A stretch of 64,000 bases of DNA. Origin: Paraburkholderia dioscoreae (GTDB taxonomy: Bacteria > Pseudomonadota > Gammaproteobacteria > Burkholderiales > Burkholderiaceae). This document shows, one piece after another, positions 44,601 to 52,378 of the stretch. The stretch spans positions 744,001 through 808,000 of the forward strand of contig NZ_LR699553.1 in the NCBI RefSeq assembly GCF_902459535.1, in the 5' to 3' direction. The notes beneath the pieces are model-generated. The model searched no databases and had not been told where the DNA came from. It saw only the letters and a program-made list of their open reading frames with translations. Numbering within the stretch: the first letter of the stretch is position 1; each line of letters starts with the position of its first letter. A program made the translations under genes and the position numbers.

Positions 44601-45682
44601 TCAACTACGTGCGCCTGCCCCGCGATTCCGCCCAGCTTCGCGCAGCGCTGGTCGAGCGGAAGGTGGCGCTGGTCAATGCTCACTATTCGCTTTCGCTTGG
44701 CGAGGTGTGTGCCTCGCTCAACATTCCGTTCGTCCAGACCGTTCATAACATGTACATGTGGCTCGACGCCGCGGGTAAGGAACAGTGGCGTCGCACGGAC
44801 GAGGTGACGGACGCCTATATCTGCGTGTCGGCCAATGTCGCGATGTTCGCCGACGTGAATCTCCATTTGAGCGCGCAGCGGATGATCGTCGTGCCGAACG
44901 GCTGCGATTCCGGCAGCGCGATGCCGCTGCTCGAACCGGAACGCGATCTCGCGCTGCGCGAGCAACTCGGATTTCCGGCGAATAGTCCGGTCTTTCTCAA
45001 CGTTGCCTCGATCAATCCGGTGAAGGGTCAGGGCTTGCTGATCGATGCATTTGCGATTGCGCATGCGAAGCGGCCCGATATCCGCCTCGTGATACTCGGC
45101 AAGCACTCGGATGCCGCGTATGCCGCGCGGCTTCAGGAGCGCATTGCGCATCACGGTCTGCAAGGCGTGGTGTCGATGCCTGGCTACCGGTCCGATGTCT
45201 ATCGCTTTGTCGATCTGGCGCGGGCGGTCGTGATGCCATCCTTTACCGAAGGCTGGAGTCTGGCGATCTCAGAAGCCCTTCAACGTAATGCGCCGGTGAT
45301 TGCCACCGACGTCGGCGGCGCGCGCGAGCAACTGATCGACGAAGCGAGTACGGTGATTCGTGCCTATCGCGACGACTGGTCGACACTCGACGGTCCTCAG
45401 TTCTTCCAGGCAATCGCGAATGAGTGGGACTTGCATGCCGTTCGGGACGAACTGGCCAGAACCCTTCTCGAACACGCCGAACGGCCGGCGCGCCAGCCGC
45501 GCAAGGGTCTCCAGCAGTCGTTCCAGTCGATGACGCCGGCGGAAGCCTATACGCGGCACGCGGAGATTTTCGCTTCCATCCTGACGAGAACGAACGCCGA
45601 TTGCGTTCGCTATGCGTCTTATCGCCCTCAGCGTCAAAGCCGTTACGTCAAGTTGACCGATGCACGACCCGAAGTGGTCTGA
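41615..45682 (+). CDS. Giant methyltransferase-like / coiled-coil / GT4 fusion
   Basis: This 1355-residue protein has two Rossmann-like segments resembling SAM methyltransferases, near residue 22 (GKVLYIGPRAADALDFL) and 210-290 (VGDAVLVLDD ... SFDVLICRDV). A helical region spans about 430-650 and a coiled coil about 660-748, with repeated RLE-x-x-I heptads. A C-terminal GT4 transferase spans about 945-1320 (FMVGGLERVV, GKHSDAAYAARL, MPSFTEGWSLAISEALQ). It directly follows Wzt, whose C-terminal domain recognises capped ends. The order is reminiscent of WbdD, where a coiled coil measures chain length, but the kinase is absent and a GT4 domain is present. The methyltransferase call is the weakest part. 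Confidence 0.75.
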   Translation: MSEFTSHDVRAFLRQCVTCFGHGKVLYIGPRAADALDFLLAAGTDPYVLSFDADGGARAAQRFLSNRIEAAPVAAPALDIAQRESFDSAIVVFPPDSKSSDLAIWLGLIAGAGISHVALMTPAGQDVNDLASAGHATKKAFELGFRIHARLQFARLTYPVPPLAGYQVSAFERAGDASTQRSPAAAGDVLRSTDSASGTAISELTQIGNLVRVGDAVLVLDDTPGSGAHIVAQNSTASRVLGIVTDARQSDYASNQYGVAGRVDFKPWSGGGLDGLANHSFDVLICRDVRRFTLLDWPRLADLVRPGGRLILGFAGRESQSDVSVAPQSPAELLRSSTGSTGARWLPESAFILSAGAALDFAWRKIGLDERAGAGGDHLLVVAMLDPVGANGAAFVDTMYRHADSPVFNVLPDSRSMLNPWLFRSMVTIGTRMSDDTELGRLQARVLAQAPHGTADYGAALCGHAYRVLGVRASAETVRTCVAEIQAYIDTDRKDAQHLRWSISLSYVAAKLLQAVGDLEGAEVWALKCASMDPVPFSPLLATKTVAALDLAASVAVGRHDYETARQYLERAVREVQRVLSGDWVNILGDLTRPLSFGFPEVSQLAELGARCCYLLNYLADAGYRPGLVWREHRGFYERVFEGKDTQIEVLLDRNTFLYGETRRLEDFIQGLRKETQRLEGVIQQGKDEAARLEGVIHAMTGEMARLRKVTREKDGEVAVLKQTVAIEQADMSRLAATIEEQQRAAAARTWKGRLRRLFRALARRTGVAGRGPLPVSLAIPAPALAKRVPGAPLLLDERRVAQWLDQFDPDAPRWAASPALASILPGGAHGSSDLNTDDVQLKIIAAADLPSLAPQSPDVVIVVVFKAGDNPYALRSDVYEHADLCIALDHHVFLGLALLHPLVVEAAPANVVESAQRFWKAINSAQPLIVPDAPDFNPLAAPAVMLQVDNFMVGGLERVVFDLLERLGKAGFQPMLGVTGEIAAEAEAELRQRQFNYVRLPRDSAQLRAALVERKVALVNAHYSLSLGEVCASLNIPFVQTVHNMYMWLDAAGKEQWRRTDEVTDAYICVSANVAMFADVNLHLSAQRMIVVPNGCDSGSAMPLLEPERDLALREQLGFPANSPVFLNVASINPVKGQGLLIDAFAIAHAKRPDIRLVILGKHSDAAYAARLQERIAHHGLQGVVSMPGYRSDVYRFVDLARAVVMPSFTEGWSLAISEALQRNAPVIATDVGGAREQLIDEASTVIRAYRDDWSTLDGPQFFQAIANEWDLHAVRDELARTLLEHAERPARQPRKGLQQSFQSMTPAEAYTRHAEIFASILTRTNADCVRYASYRPQRQSRYVKLTDARPEVV

Positions 45683-45709
45683 AGCGGCCGGTCTCATAGG
45701 ATATTTACC

Positions 45710-46846
45710 ATGGCAAAGAAAAAAGTAGTGGTGTTCGCCGGCACGCGGCCGGAAGCGATCAAGGTCATTTCGGTGGTGCAGGCGCTGCGCGCGGCGCAAG
45801 ACGATTTCGACGTGTGCCTGTGTTCGGTCGGGCAGCATCGGGAAATGTTGATGCAGGCTTTCGCGGACTTCGGCATGACACCGGACGCGAGTCTGGACGT
45901 GATGTCGCAGAATCAGACGCTGGCGGGACTGAGTGCCCGGCTGTTCACCGCGATCGACGAATTCCTCGCCGCTCATTCACCCGATATCGTCCTCGTGCAA
46001 GGCGATACGATGACCGTTCAGGTGGCCGCCTTGACGGCGTTCTATCGGCGCATTCGCGTCGGCCATATCGAAGCCGGGCTGCGCAGTCATGACATGGCCG
46101 CGCCGTTTCCCGAAGAGCTCAATCGACGCGTGGCGTCGCTCGTGACCGACGTTCATTTCGCGCCGACGGAATTGTCGAAGAAGAACCTGCTTGCCGAACA
46201 GGTGCCTGCCGACCGAATATTCGTGACGGGCAATACCGTGGTCGATGCGTTGTATCTAATGCTCGAGCGCTTGAGGAACGAACAGGTCGCGTTGCCGGAG
46301 CGAGTCGAGGGCGCACTGGCGGAAGGGCGGCGGATCGTGCTGGTGACGGGGCATCGTCGCGAGAGCTTCGGCCCCGGGTTCGAGAACATCTGCACCGCGT
46401 TGCGGAAAATTGCCGAGGCGCATCCGGACGTGCGGATCGTCTATCCGGTGCATATGAATCCGAAGGTTCGGGAAGTGGTCAACCGCGTGTTGAGCGATCA
46501 GGCCGGCATCTATCTGGAAGAGCCGCTGACGTATAAGCCGTTCCTGCGGCTCATGGCGGCGAGCCACATTATCCTGACCGACTCGGGCGGCATTCAGGAA
46601 GAGGGTCCGGCATTGGGCAAGCCGGTTCTGGTGATGCGCGATGTGACCGAGCGGCCGGAAGGGGTCGAGTCGGGCGTCAATAAGCTGGTCGGTACGGATG
46701 TCGACACGATTGTCGGCGAGACCGCCCGTCTGCTCGATGACGAGGCTGCTTATCAGGCAATGTCCGCTGGGAAGAATCCGTTTGGCGACGGGACGGCGGG
46801 CAGGCAGATCGTCGAGGTTCTGAAGTCCATGTTTGCTTCGGAATAA
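45710..46846 (+). CDS. wecB: UDP-N-acetylglucosamine 2-epimerase (non-hydrolysing)
   Basis: This 378-residue GT-B-fold epimerase interconverts UDP-GlcNAc and UDP-ManNAc. VFAGTRPEAIKV opens the family signature, VQGDTMTVQVAAL and HIEAGLRS contain active-site residues, and VTGHRRESFG and LTDSGGIQEEG line the UDP site. It provides UDP-ManNAc, or derivatives if a dehydrogenase exists elsewhere. It starts 27 bases after the giant glycosyltransferase gene and ends this rightward operon. Confidence 0.95.
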   Translation: MAKKKVVVFAGTRPEAIKVISVVQALRAAQDDFDVCLCSVGQHREMLMQAFADFGMTPDASLDVMSQNQTLAGLSARLFTAIDEFLAAHSPDIVLVQGDTMTVQVAALTAFYRRIRVGHIEAGLRSHDMAAPFPEELNRRVASLVTDVHFAPTELSKKNLLAEQVPADRIFVTGNTVVDALYLMLERLRNEQVALPERVEGALAEGRRIVLVTGHRRESFGPGFENICTALRKIAEAHPDVRIVYPVHMNPKVREVVNRVLSDQAGIYLEEPLTYKPFLRLMAASHIILTDSGGIQEEGPALGKPVLVMRDVTERPEGVESGVNKLVGTDVDTIVGETARLLDDEAAYQAMSAGKNPFGDGTAGRQIVEVLKSMFASE

Positions 46847-46876
46847 GGCGTTCTGAGCCGGCGCGGCCCGCTGCTG

Positions 46877-47986
46877 TCAAGTTCCGGTGGCGGGCCGGTG
46901 CCAAAGTGTCTTGACCAGGTGGCCAAGCGGTTTCAGAACGTAGCGGTCGAGCGCGATCGGCACGGCGATGCCGGCAAGCACATAGACGTACCACATGTGC
47001 TCGGTATGCCACTGGAAGTAGTTGTTTTTCACGTCCGCCGGGTTGATCGCGCCAAGGCCGCAGAGCACCGCGTTGACGAGAAAGAACGCGAGCAGTTGAT
47101 GGAACACGATCGGCAGTCCGTTTTCGCCGATGAAGGCCAGTATCTTCTTTGATATCTGGTTGTTCGAGATTATGCCGGCCACGCCATACATGAAGGCGAT
47201 TCCAGTGAGACTTGTCACGATGGGCAGAACAGGATGCTCAAATTTCATGACCTGCATCCAGAAGTCCAGAGTCTTTCCGGTCGCCCATAGTTGTTGCTGA
47301 ACTATGTATAAGGCCACGAGTAACAGCACGTTCGGCAGAAATCGCGTTGCTTTCCAGCGGGCCGCCAGATAGCCGGCATAGTAGAAGAAAGCGGCGAAGA
47401 TGATTCGCAGTACAACGATTTCACTCGTAGTGACGCGGCCTTCAAAGTACATATGCCGGGAAGCATGCACGGCGAAGCCTGCTCCAAGCAGGTAAATCAA
47501 GGCCCAGAAGATTTGCAGGACCACTTCACGCCCCCGCGCCATACCCGCGAGAAGCGCGTTCAGTCGCGTGTGCACGAGTCCGAAATACACCCGGACAAAG
47601 AAGAGGCAGGGAATAAACCAGTACGGCGCGGTGAATCCGTATGCTGCCGCGTTACCGAACTGATTGAACAACACATTCGAGATTGAAAACGGTTGCCAGA
47701 GGTTCACGAAACCTGCTGCGCGTATCAGTTGGCAGAAGAGCGCATACACGAGGAAGAAAATCGTGGTGGGCAGCAACAGGGTGCGCGCATTTTTCAGTAC
47801 GAAAGCGATCGGCGCCTCGATCCGCTCCTCTCTGAAAAAGAGGCCTGACAGGAAGAAGAACAGCGGCATATGAAACGAATAGGGTGAGAACGGCGGTAAG
47901 CCGGTGCCGCTCCACGCATGCCCCGCCACGACGGTGATGATGCCGAGCCCCCGAAGCACGTCGACCGTCTTGTCTCTCTCGCTCAT
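46877..47986 (-). CDS. Acyltransferase family 3 membrane protein
   Basis: This 369-residue polytopic protein is of the AT3 (pfam Acyl_transf_3) family. TVDVLRGLGIITVVAGHAW contains the conserved early Arg and His, and FHMPLFFFLSGLFF follows. About ten helices are apparent. Such enzymes O-acetylate or succinylate surface glycans. It is convergent with wecB and divergent from the next acyltransferase. The ATG at 47986 is preferred to the TTG one codon upstream. Base composition is slightly more AT-rich than its neighbours. Confidence 0.88.
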   Translation of the reverse strand: MSERDKTVDVLRGLGIITVVAGHAWSGTGLPPFSPYSFHMPLFFFLSGLFFREERIEAPIAFVLKNARTLLLPTTIFFLVYALFCQLIRAAGFVNLWQPFSISNVLFNQFGNAAAYGFTAPYWFIPCLFFVRVYFGLVHTRLNALLAGMARGREVVLQIFWALIYLLGAGFAVHASRHMYFEGRVTTSEIVVLRIIFAAFFYYAGYLAARWKATRFLPNVLLLVALYIVQQQLWATGKTLDFWMQVMKFEHPVLPIVTSLTGIAFMYGVAGIISNNQISKKILAFIGENGLPIVFHQLLAFFLVNAVLCGLGAINPADVKNNYFQWHTEHMWYVYVLAGIAVPIALDRYVLKPLGHLVKTLWHRPATGT

Positions 47987-48233
47987 CAAGTTGTCCAGTA
48001 GGCCACGATCTATCTTTCTTATTATTACAGATAGTTGCCAATTACTCCCACGGAAAGGTTTGGTAGCGAACTGGTCTGAACTGGTCGGTTACAACTCGGG
48101 CCGCGGATGATCTGAGCCCCCGTTACCCGCCCCGAGCGCGTCCGCGCCGAAATCCCAAACCGGGCCGAAAGCCGCGTGTGCGATAGCTGATAGAATCGTT
48201 GTCTTACAAATGAATGCGGTGGAGAGGCGGCAT

Positions 48234-49394
48234 ATGGCGGATTCGGCGCGCGCGGGAAATGACCGAGCCCCTTCGCTGGACATCTTGCGAGGCTATGCCG
48301 CGCTGATCGTGGTGTTCGCCCATACGACCGTAGCAGGCCTCTACAAGGTCGAACCTCTCTGGGGCTACCTCAAGTGGACGCCGCTGCGCGTGCTGTGGGG
48401 CGGACACCAGGCGGTGATCGTGTTCTTCATGCTCAGCGGCTACGCGCTCGCGCACATGTATGGCGAACTGCGTTCGCGCCGCTATGTGACGTTTGCTGCC
48501 GCGCGTATCGTGCGGCTGTATCCGCCGTTCATCGCGTCGCTCGTGGTCGCACTAGGCATCTATTGGCTCGTTGCCCGTGCCGGTTTCGTCTGGGAAAAGG
48601 GCTGGATGTATACGGCGCATCCGCATCCGGACAAGCAGATGATCCTCGATCATCTGAAGATGATCGGCAGCTACGATACGTCGGTCATCAATCCGCCCAT
48701 GTGGTCGATCGTGCACGAGATGAGGTTGTCGCTGGCGTTTCCGGTGATTGCCTTTCTCGTGCAGCATCTTCGATTCAAGGCGGTCATTCTCGCGGTTATC
48801 AGCTCCACGCTGATCGGCATAGCCGCGCTGGCCGGGTCGCCAAGCCATATTCCGTGGCCGCTTCAGGATGCGCTGTTGACCACGCACTATGGTACTTTCT
48901 TCGTGATCGGAGCGTGGTTCTACTCGTGCCGGACGAGGATCCTGTCATGGGCGCATGCGTTGCAGCCGAGGTCGCGCGCCGTATTGTGGATCGTCGCGCT
49001 GGCGCTGGTCGCTTATCCGTTCGACAATCCCTGGAGCATGGGCGCTCGGATCTTCGGCGATCTGGGTTCTTCAACCGGAGCATTCCTGCTGATGGCACTG
49101 TCGTTTACGATCCAGCCGGGTTGGATCTACCGCGTGGGCCATTGGCTCGGCAAGATATCCTACAGCCTGTATCTCAACCACTATGTGGTGTTGAGCGTGT
49201 CGCTGGTTGTTCTCTATCCGCGATTCGGCGCAGTGCCGGTATGGTTCGCGACGGTGTTTGGGGCGCTTCTGCTCGGCTACGTGATGAACAGGTTAGTGGA
49301 AGTGCCGGCGCAGAATGGCGCGCGCGCTTTGCGCCGCAAGTTCTCGCCGAAGGTGGCGGGTTATTCGGCGAATGGTGTGAATATTCGTTCGTGA
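48234..49394 (+). CDS. Acyltransferase family 3 membrane protein (OafA-like)
   Basis: This 386-residue AT3 protein has SLDILRGYAALIVVFAHTT with the conserved Arg and His, then FFMLSGYALAHMYG. The C-terminal YSLYLNHYVVLSVSL helix is typical of O-acetyltransferases such as OafA. No periplasmic SGNH domain is present. GGAGAGG six bases before the ATG at 48234 favours it over an ATG at 48210. It is divergent from the first acyltransferase across about 250 bases and probably modifies the same glycan. Confidence 0.9.
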   Translation: MADSARAGNDRAPSLDILRGYAALIVVFAHTTVAGLYKVEPLWGYLKWTPLRVLWGGHQAVIVFFMLSGYALAHMYGELRSRRYVTFAAARIVRLYPPFIASLVVALGIYWLVARAGFVWEKGWMYTAHPHPDKQMILDHLKMIGSYDTSVINPPMWSIVHEMRLSLAFPVIAFLVQHLRFKAVILAVISSTLIGIAALAGSPSHIPWPLQDALLTTHYGTFFVIGAWFYSCRTRILSWAHALQPRSRAVLWIVALALVAYPFDNPWSMGARIFGDLGSSTGAFLLMALSFTIQPGWIYRVGHWLGKISYSLYLNHYVVLSVSLVVLYPRFGAVPVWFATVFGALLLGYVMNRLVEVPAQNGARALRRKFSPKVAGYSANGVNIRS

Positions 49395-49577
49395 GGGAGA
49401 GGGTGGTGGGCGGCCGTAGGGAGGCAGATGCGTCGGCATCGTGATGCTTTCAGTATGTAATGACGGGCTGTGGATTACCGAGAGCTTGCGGCACGGTCAC
49501 TCTTTGCTCCAGATACCGACGTATCCCGCTTACGCATCCATTTACTCTACGGAGCAGGCTGCGGCCGCACTTTCATT

Positions 49578-50003
49578 TCAGTGCCTGAAGCTCCACCTCT
49601 TATGGCCCACGTAGCTCGTAAACACGGGTACAGCGACACCAACGGCATGTGCGATATCGCGCGCATGCCAGGTCATCCCCATCCGCGGAAACAGGTAATA
49701 CGCCAGGCAGACACTAACAGCCCAGGTCTGCACGACGGCAACCAGATTCACGAGCGTAAAGAAGAACACTGATCGCCCTGCCGACTGTGTGCTCTTCGTA
49801 AACACGAACAGCTTCGCCAGCACGAACGCCGTCACCATCCCAGTGATATACGCGACGACAATTGCCGCCGAGTACGGCATCCACCTGTTATAGACGATTC
49901 GGCTGCCCCAGTTGACCGCGGCGGCAAAACCGCCGGTCAACAGGAACAGTAGAAAGCTCTTCGAGACGAAGGTGCGCCTGACTACGGCGTGCGCCCGCGT
50001 CAT
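49578..50003 (-). CDS. GtrA-family membrane protein
   Basis: This 141-residue protein has four hydrophobic helices with FLLTGGFAAAVNWGSRIVYN at the start and FTSYVGHKRWSF at the end, the GtrA/DPMS signature. GtrA proteins are proposed to help flip polyprenyl-phosphate sugars; the mycobacterial homologue Rv3789 lies in the decaprenyl-phosphoryl-arabinose locus. Its ATG overlaps the stop of the FAD oxidoreductase by four bases. It is the last gene of the seven-gene operon and a candidate for moving the lipid-linked sugar. Confidence 0.85.
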   Translation of the reverse strand: MTRAHAVVRRTFVSKSFLLFLLTGGFAAAVNWGSRIVYNRWMPYSAAIVVAYITGMVTAFVLAKLFVFTKSTQSAGRSVFFFTLVNLVAVVQTWAVSVCLAYYLFPRMGMTWHARDIAHAVGVAVPVFTSYVGHKRWSFRH

Positions 50004-51283
50004 ATCATCCTCGCCATCTTGCGCGACAGCCCAATACTCTCGGAGATGCCACGGTCTTCGGGGTAGTAATAGGACGTGTCGGCCACGAGCAGGCCTTCCA
50101 CCGGCAACTGGATCGGGGGTAGCCGATCGAGATAACCCGGTTCGCAAATTGGTTGCGCGAAGCGATACCGGCTCGCCCGTACGTCGATGAAATCGTCCGG
50201 CTTCAGTGCCGGGTTGATTTTCATCAGATAGCGCTTCACTTTGTCGATGAATGCCGAATCCGGTTCCTGATACTTCGGATGCTCACCCGGAATATAGAAA
50301 GGCACGTAGACGACGTGATGATCGAGCGGTCGCAGGTTCGTGTATTCAACGATGCCGGGAATATCCATCTCCGGATCGTTGGTGTTCAGCCAGAAGTTTT
50401 CGGTTACCGGTTTCTTTAGCTTCGCAATAATGCACACCACGGCCACGTTTTTGACGCTGCGGAACGCCTCAAGAATGTCGGTCGGCAAATCCGGCATTAC
50501 GCGCGGCACGTAGGGAAGCGGAATTGTGCTGATAACCTTGTCGAACGGCAGGAACTCGCCGCCGGCTTCGATGCCGGTGACCTTGCCATTCTCGATTACG
50601 ACCTTCTGCGCGGGTGTGCGAAGACGAAACTCGCCGCCGTTGGCCTCAATATAACGGCGCATACCTTCCAGCAACGTATCGGAACCGCCTTCCAGGTAGC
50701 CGAGCTTTTCGTGAAAGAGGTTATAGCGCGACCGGCCAATACGGCGGATACGGCTCCAGATCCACGCTGCGGAGAGGTTGTACGCGTAATCGTAGAACTT
50801 GTAGTCGAACAGGCGCCGCCACAACACCTCCCACGCTTCTTCACCAATCCAGCGGCGGATCCAGCCCGTCGCCTCAACATGATCGAGTGGCTTCCAGTCG
50901 TTGCGCTTCGTCGAGAGAAACGCATGCAGGCCGTAGCGGAATTTGGCTTGCAGGCTCAGCCCTTTGAACTTGAGCAGCGCGATCGGGTTGCCCCACGGTT
51001 GCACGCGACCTTGATAGAAATAACCCATCTTCGTTTCGTGCCACTGCAGTTTTTCTTCGAGGCCGAGCTCGCGCAGCACATCGAAAAAAGCGTGATCGGA
51101 AATGGCGTGGAAATGATAGTAACGTTCGATGGAGAGGCCGCCAAAGTCGAAGCACGCAGCCATTCCGCCGACCCGGTCGTCCGCTTCGAAAATAACCGGT
51201 TTGCGCCCGTCCTTGACGAGCTGGTAGGCGGCTCCGAGGCCCATTGGTCCGGCGCCGAGTACTGCAATGCGTTTTTCGCTCAT
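50000..51283 (-). CDS. FAD-dependent amine-oxidase-like oxidoreductase
   Basis: This 427-residue flavoprotein has an N-terminal FAD motif (RIAVLGAGPMGLGAAYQLV, then FEADDRVGGM) and a C-terminal LLVADTSYYYPEDRG segment, as in amine-oxidase or protoporphyrinogen-oxidase-like enzymes. In polysaccharide loci such proteins are common but of unclear substrate; UDP-galactopyranose mutase has a related fold but lacks this pattern. It starts at the ATG at 51283, 13 bases after the epimerase gene, and overlaps gtrA by four bases. Confidence 0.8.
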   Translation of the reverse strand: MSEKRIAVLGAGPMGLGAAYQLVKDGRKPVIFEADDRVGGMAACFDFGGLSIERYYHFHAISDHAFFDVLRELGLEEKLQWHETKMGYFYQGRVQPWGNPIALLKFKGLSLQAKFRYGLHAFLSTKRNDWKPLDHVEATGWIRRWIGEEAWEVLWRRLFDYKFYDYAYNLSAAWIWSRIRRIGRSRYNLFHEKLGYLEGGSDTLLEGMRRYIEANGGEFRLRTPAQKVVIENGKVTGIEAGGEFLPFDKVISTIPLPYVPRVMPDLPTDILEAFRSVKNVAVVCIIAKLKKPVTENFWLNTNDPEMDIPGIVEYTNLRPLDHHVVYVPFYIPGEHPKYQEPDSAFIDKVKRYLMKINPALKPDDFIDVRASRYRFAQPICEPGYLDRLPPIQLPVEGLLVADTSYYYPEDRGISESIGLSRKMARMI

Positions 51284-51296
51284 GAGCTGGCCAGGT

Positions 51297-52235
51297 TCAG
51301 AATTCCAGTGCGATATGGCTGTACGTCGGATCGTTGAAGGTCTCGTCCATAGCCTTCGCGAATGGCGTAGCACGAATCCTGAAGATACCTTCCCAATCGA
51401 TCACTTCGAATTCGTCGCCTGCTGTCAACGCTTTGAGCTGGTCTGCAGTGAAAGGCGGGTTGTTGTCGAACAGAGCATAAACCTTCAGCAGCACATAGAA
51501 CAGACCGTACGGAATCCGCACGATCGCGCACCGTGCGCGAGTGGCGCGTTTGATCTGCCTGATGATGTCGATGTAGTCGACCCGTTCAAGACCGGTGATA
51601 TTGAACGCCTGGCCCTTGATGCGCGACTCGACGCAACTGATGATCACATTGCAGAAGTCCCCGACATAGAGGGGCTGCCGCATATATTTACCGCTGCCGG
51701 GAATCGGGAACACCGGTACGCGATGCATGAAGCGTGACAGCCAGCCCAGATGTTTGCGGTCGAACCAGCCGAACATCAACGTAGGCCGCAGTACCACGCA
51801 GTCGATGCCCGATGCGAGTACGATCTCTTCCTGCTCGCGTTTCGTGTCCGTATAGAAATCCTCGCCCACCGAATTCACCACGGACGAGCTGATATGCACG
51901 GTGTACGGAATGCGATTGCGCTTGATTACGTCTAGCACATTGCGCGTGGACGTAATATTGTTGCGAATGAAGGGCTCGAGTGTCGGTGCGCCGATCTGTG
52001 CCTGCAGCATGACGACGAGGTCGGCGCCTTCAAAGTGCTTTGCCCAGTCGCCTGCCTCCGCGAGGTCCGCGTAAATTGCCGTCACATCCGCGTGGACCTT
52101 GCGAAGCACTTCCAGGTTGGCTTTGTGCTTGTCGAGCACGACCAGATTGTGATACCCGCGCGCTTTGAGTCGCGCGACAAGGTTCTGGCCGACGAGGCCG
52201 GCGCCGCCGGGCAGAAGGATGCGGGTTTGATTCAT
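51297..52235 (-). CDS. NAD-dependent epimerase/dehydratase family protein
   Basis: This 312-residue extended-SDR protein has the nucleotide motif LLPGGAGLVGQNL and an ISSSVVNSVG strand. The usual Tyr-x3-Lys active site is not obvious: FYTDTKREQEE reads Y-x2-T-K (YTDTK), which could serve. RQPLYVGDF is typical of the fold. The substrate is unknown. The ATG at 52235 is used; a TTG four codons upstream is possible. It belongs to the arabinose-like operon, followed by the FAD oxidoreductase. Confidence 0.75.
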   Translation of the reverse strand: MNQTRILLPGGAGLVGQNLVARLKARGYHNLVVLDKHKANLEVLRKVHADVTAIYADLAEAGDWAKHFEGADLVVMLQAQIGAPTLEPFIRNNITSTRNVLDVIKRNRIPYTVHISSSVVNSVGEDFYTDTKREQEEIVLASGIDCVVLRPTLMFGWFDRKHLGWLSRFMHRVPVFPIPGSGKYMRQPLYVGDFCNVIISCVESRIKGQAFNITGLERVDYIDIIRQIKRATRARCAIVRIPYGLFYVLLKVYALFDNNPPFTADQLKALTAGDEFEVIDWEGIFRIRATPFAKAMDETFNDPTYSHIALEF

Positions 52236-52378
52236 GCGCTCATTCAATTGCGGTCACCATTGCGGTTCGCGGGATCGGAATTATACAGTCCGAAGAAGTT
52301 TGCTTCGGTGCGTCTGCGGGCTATCGCGTCGGCTCAGTCCGTTGCCCGCAGATCGGCACTTTCCGGCATACGGCTTTG

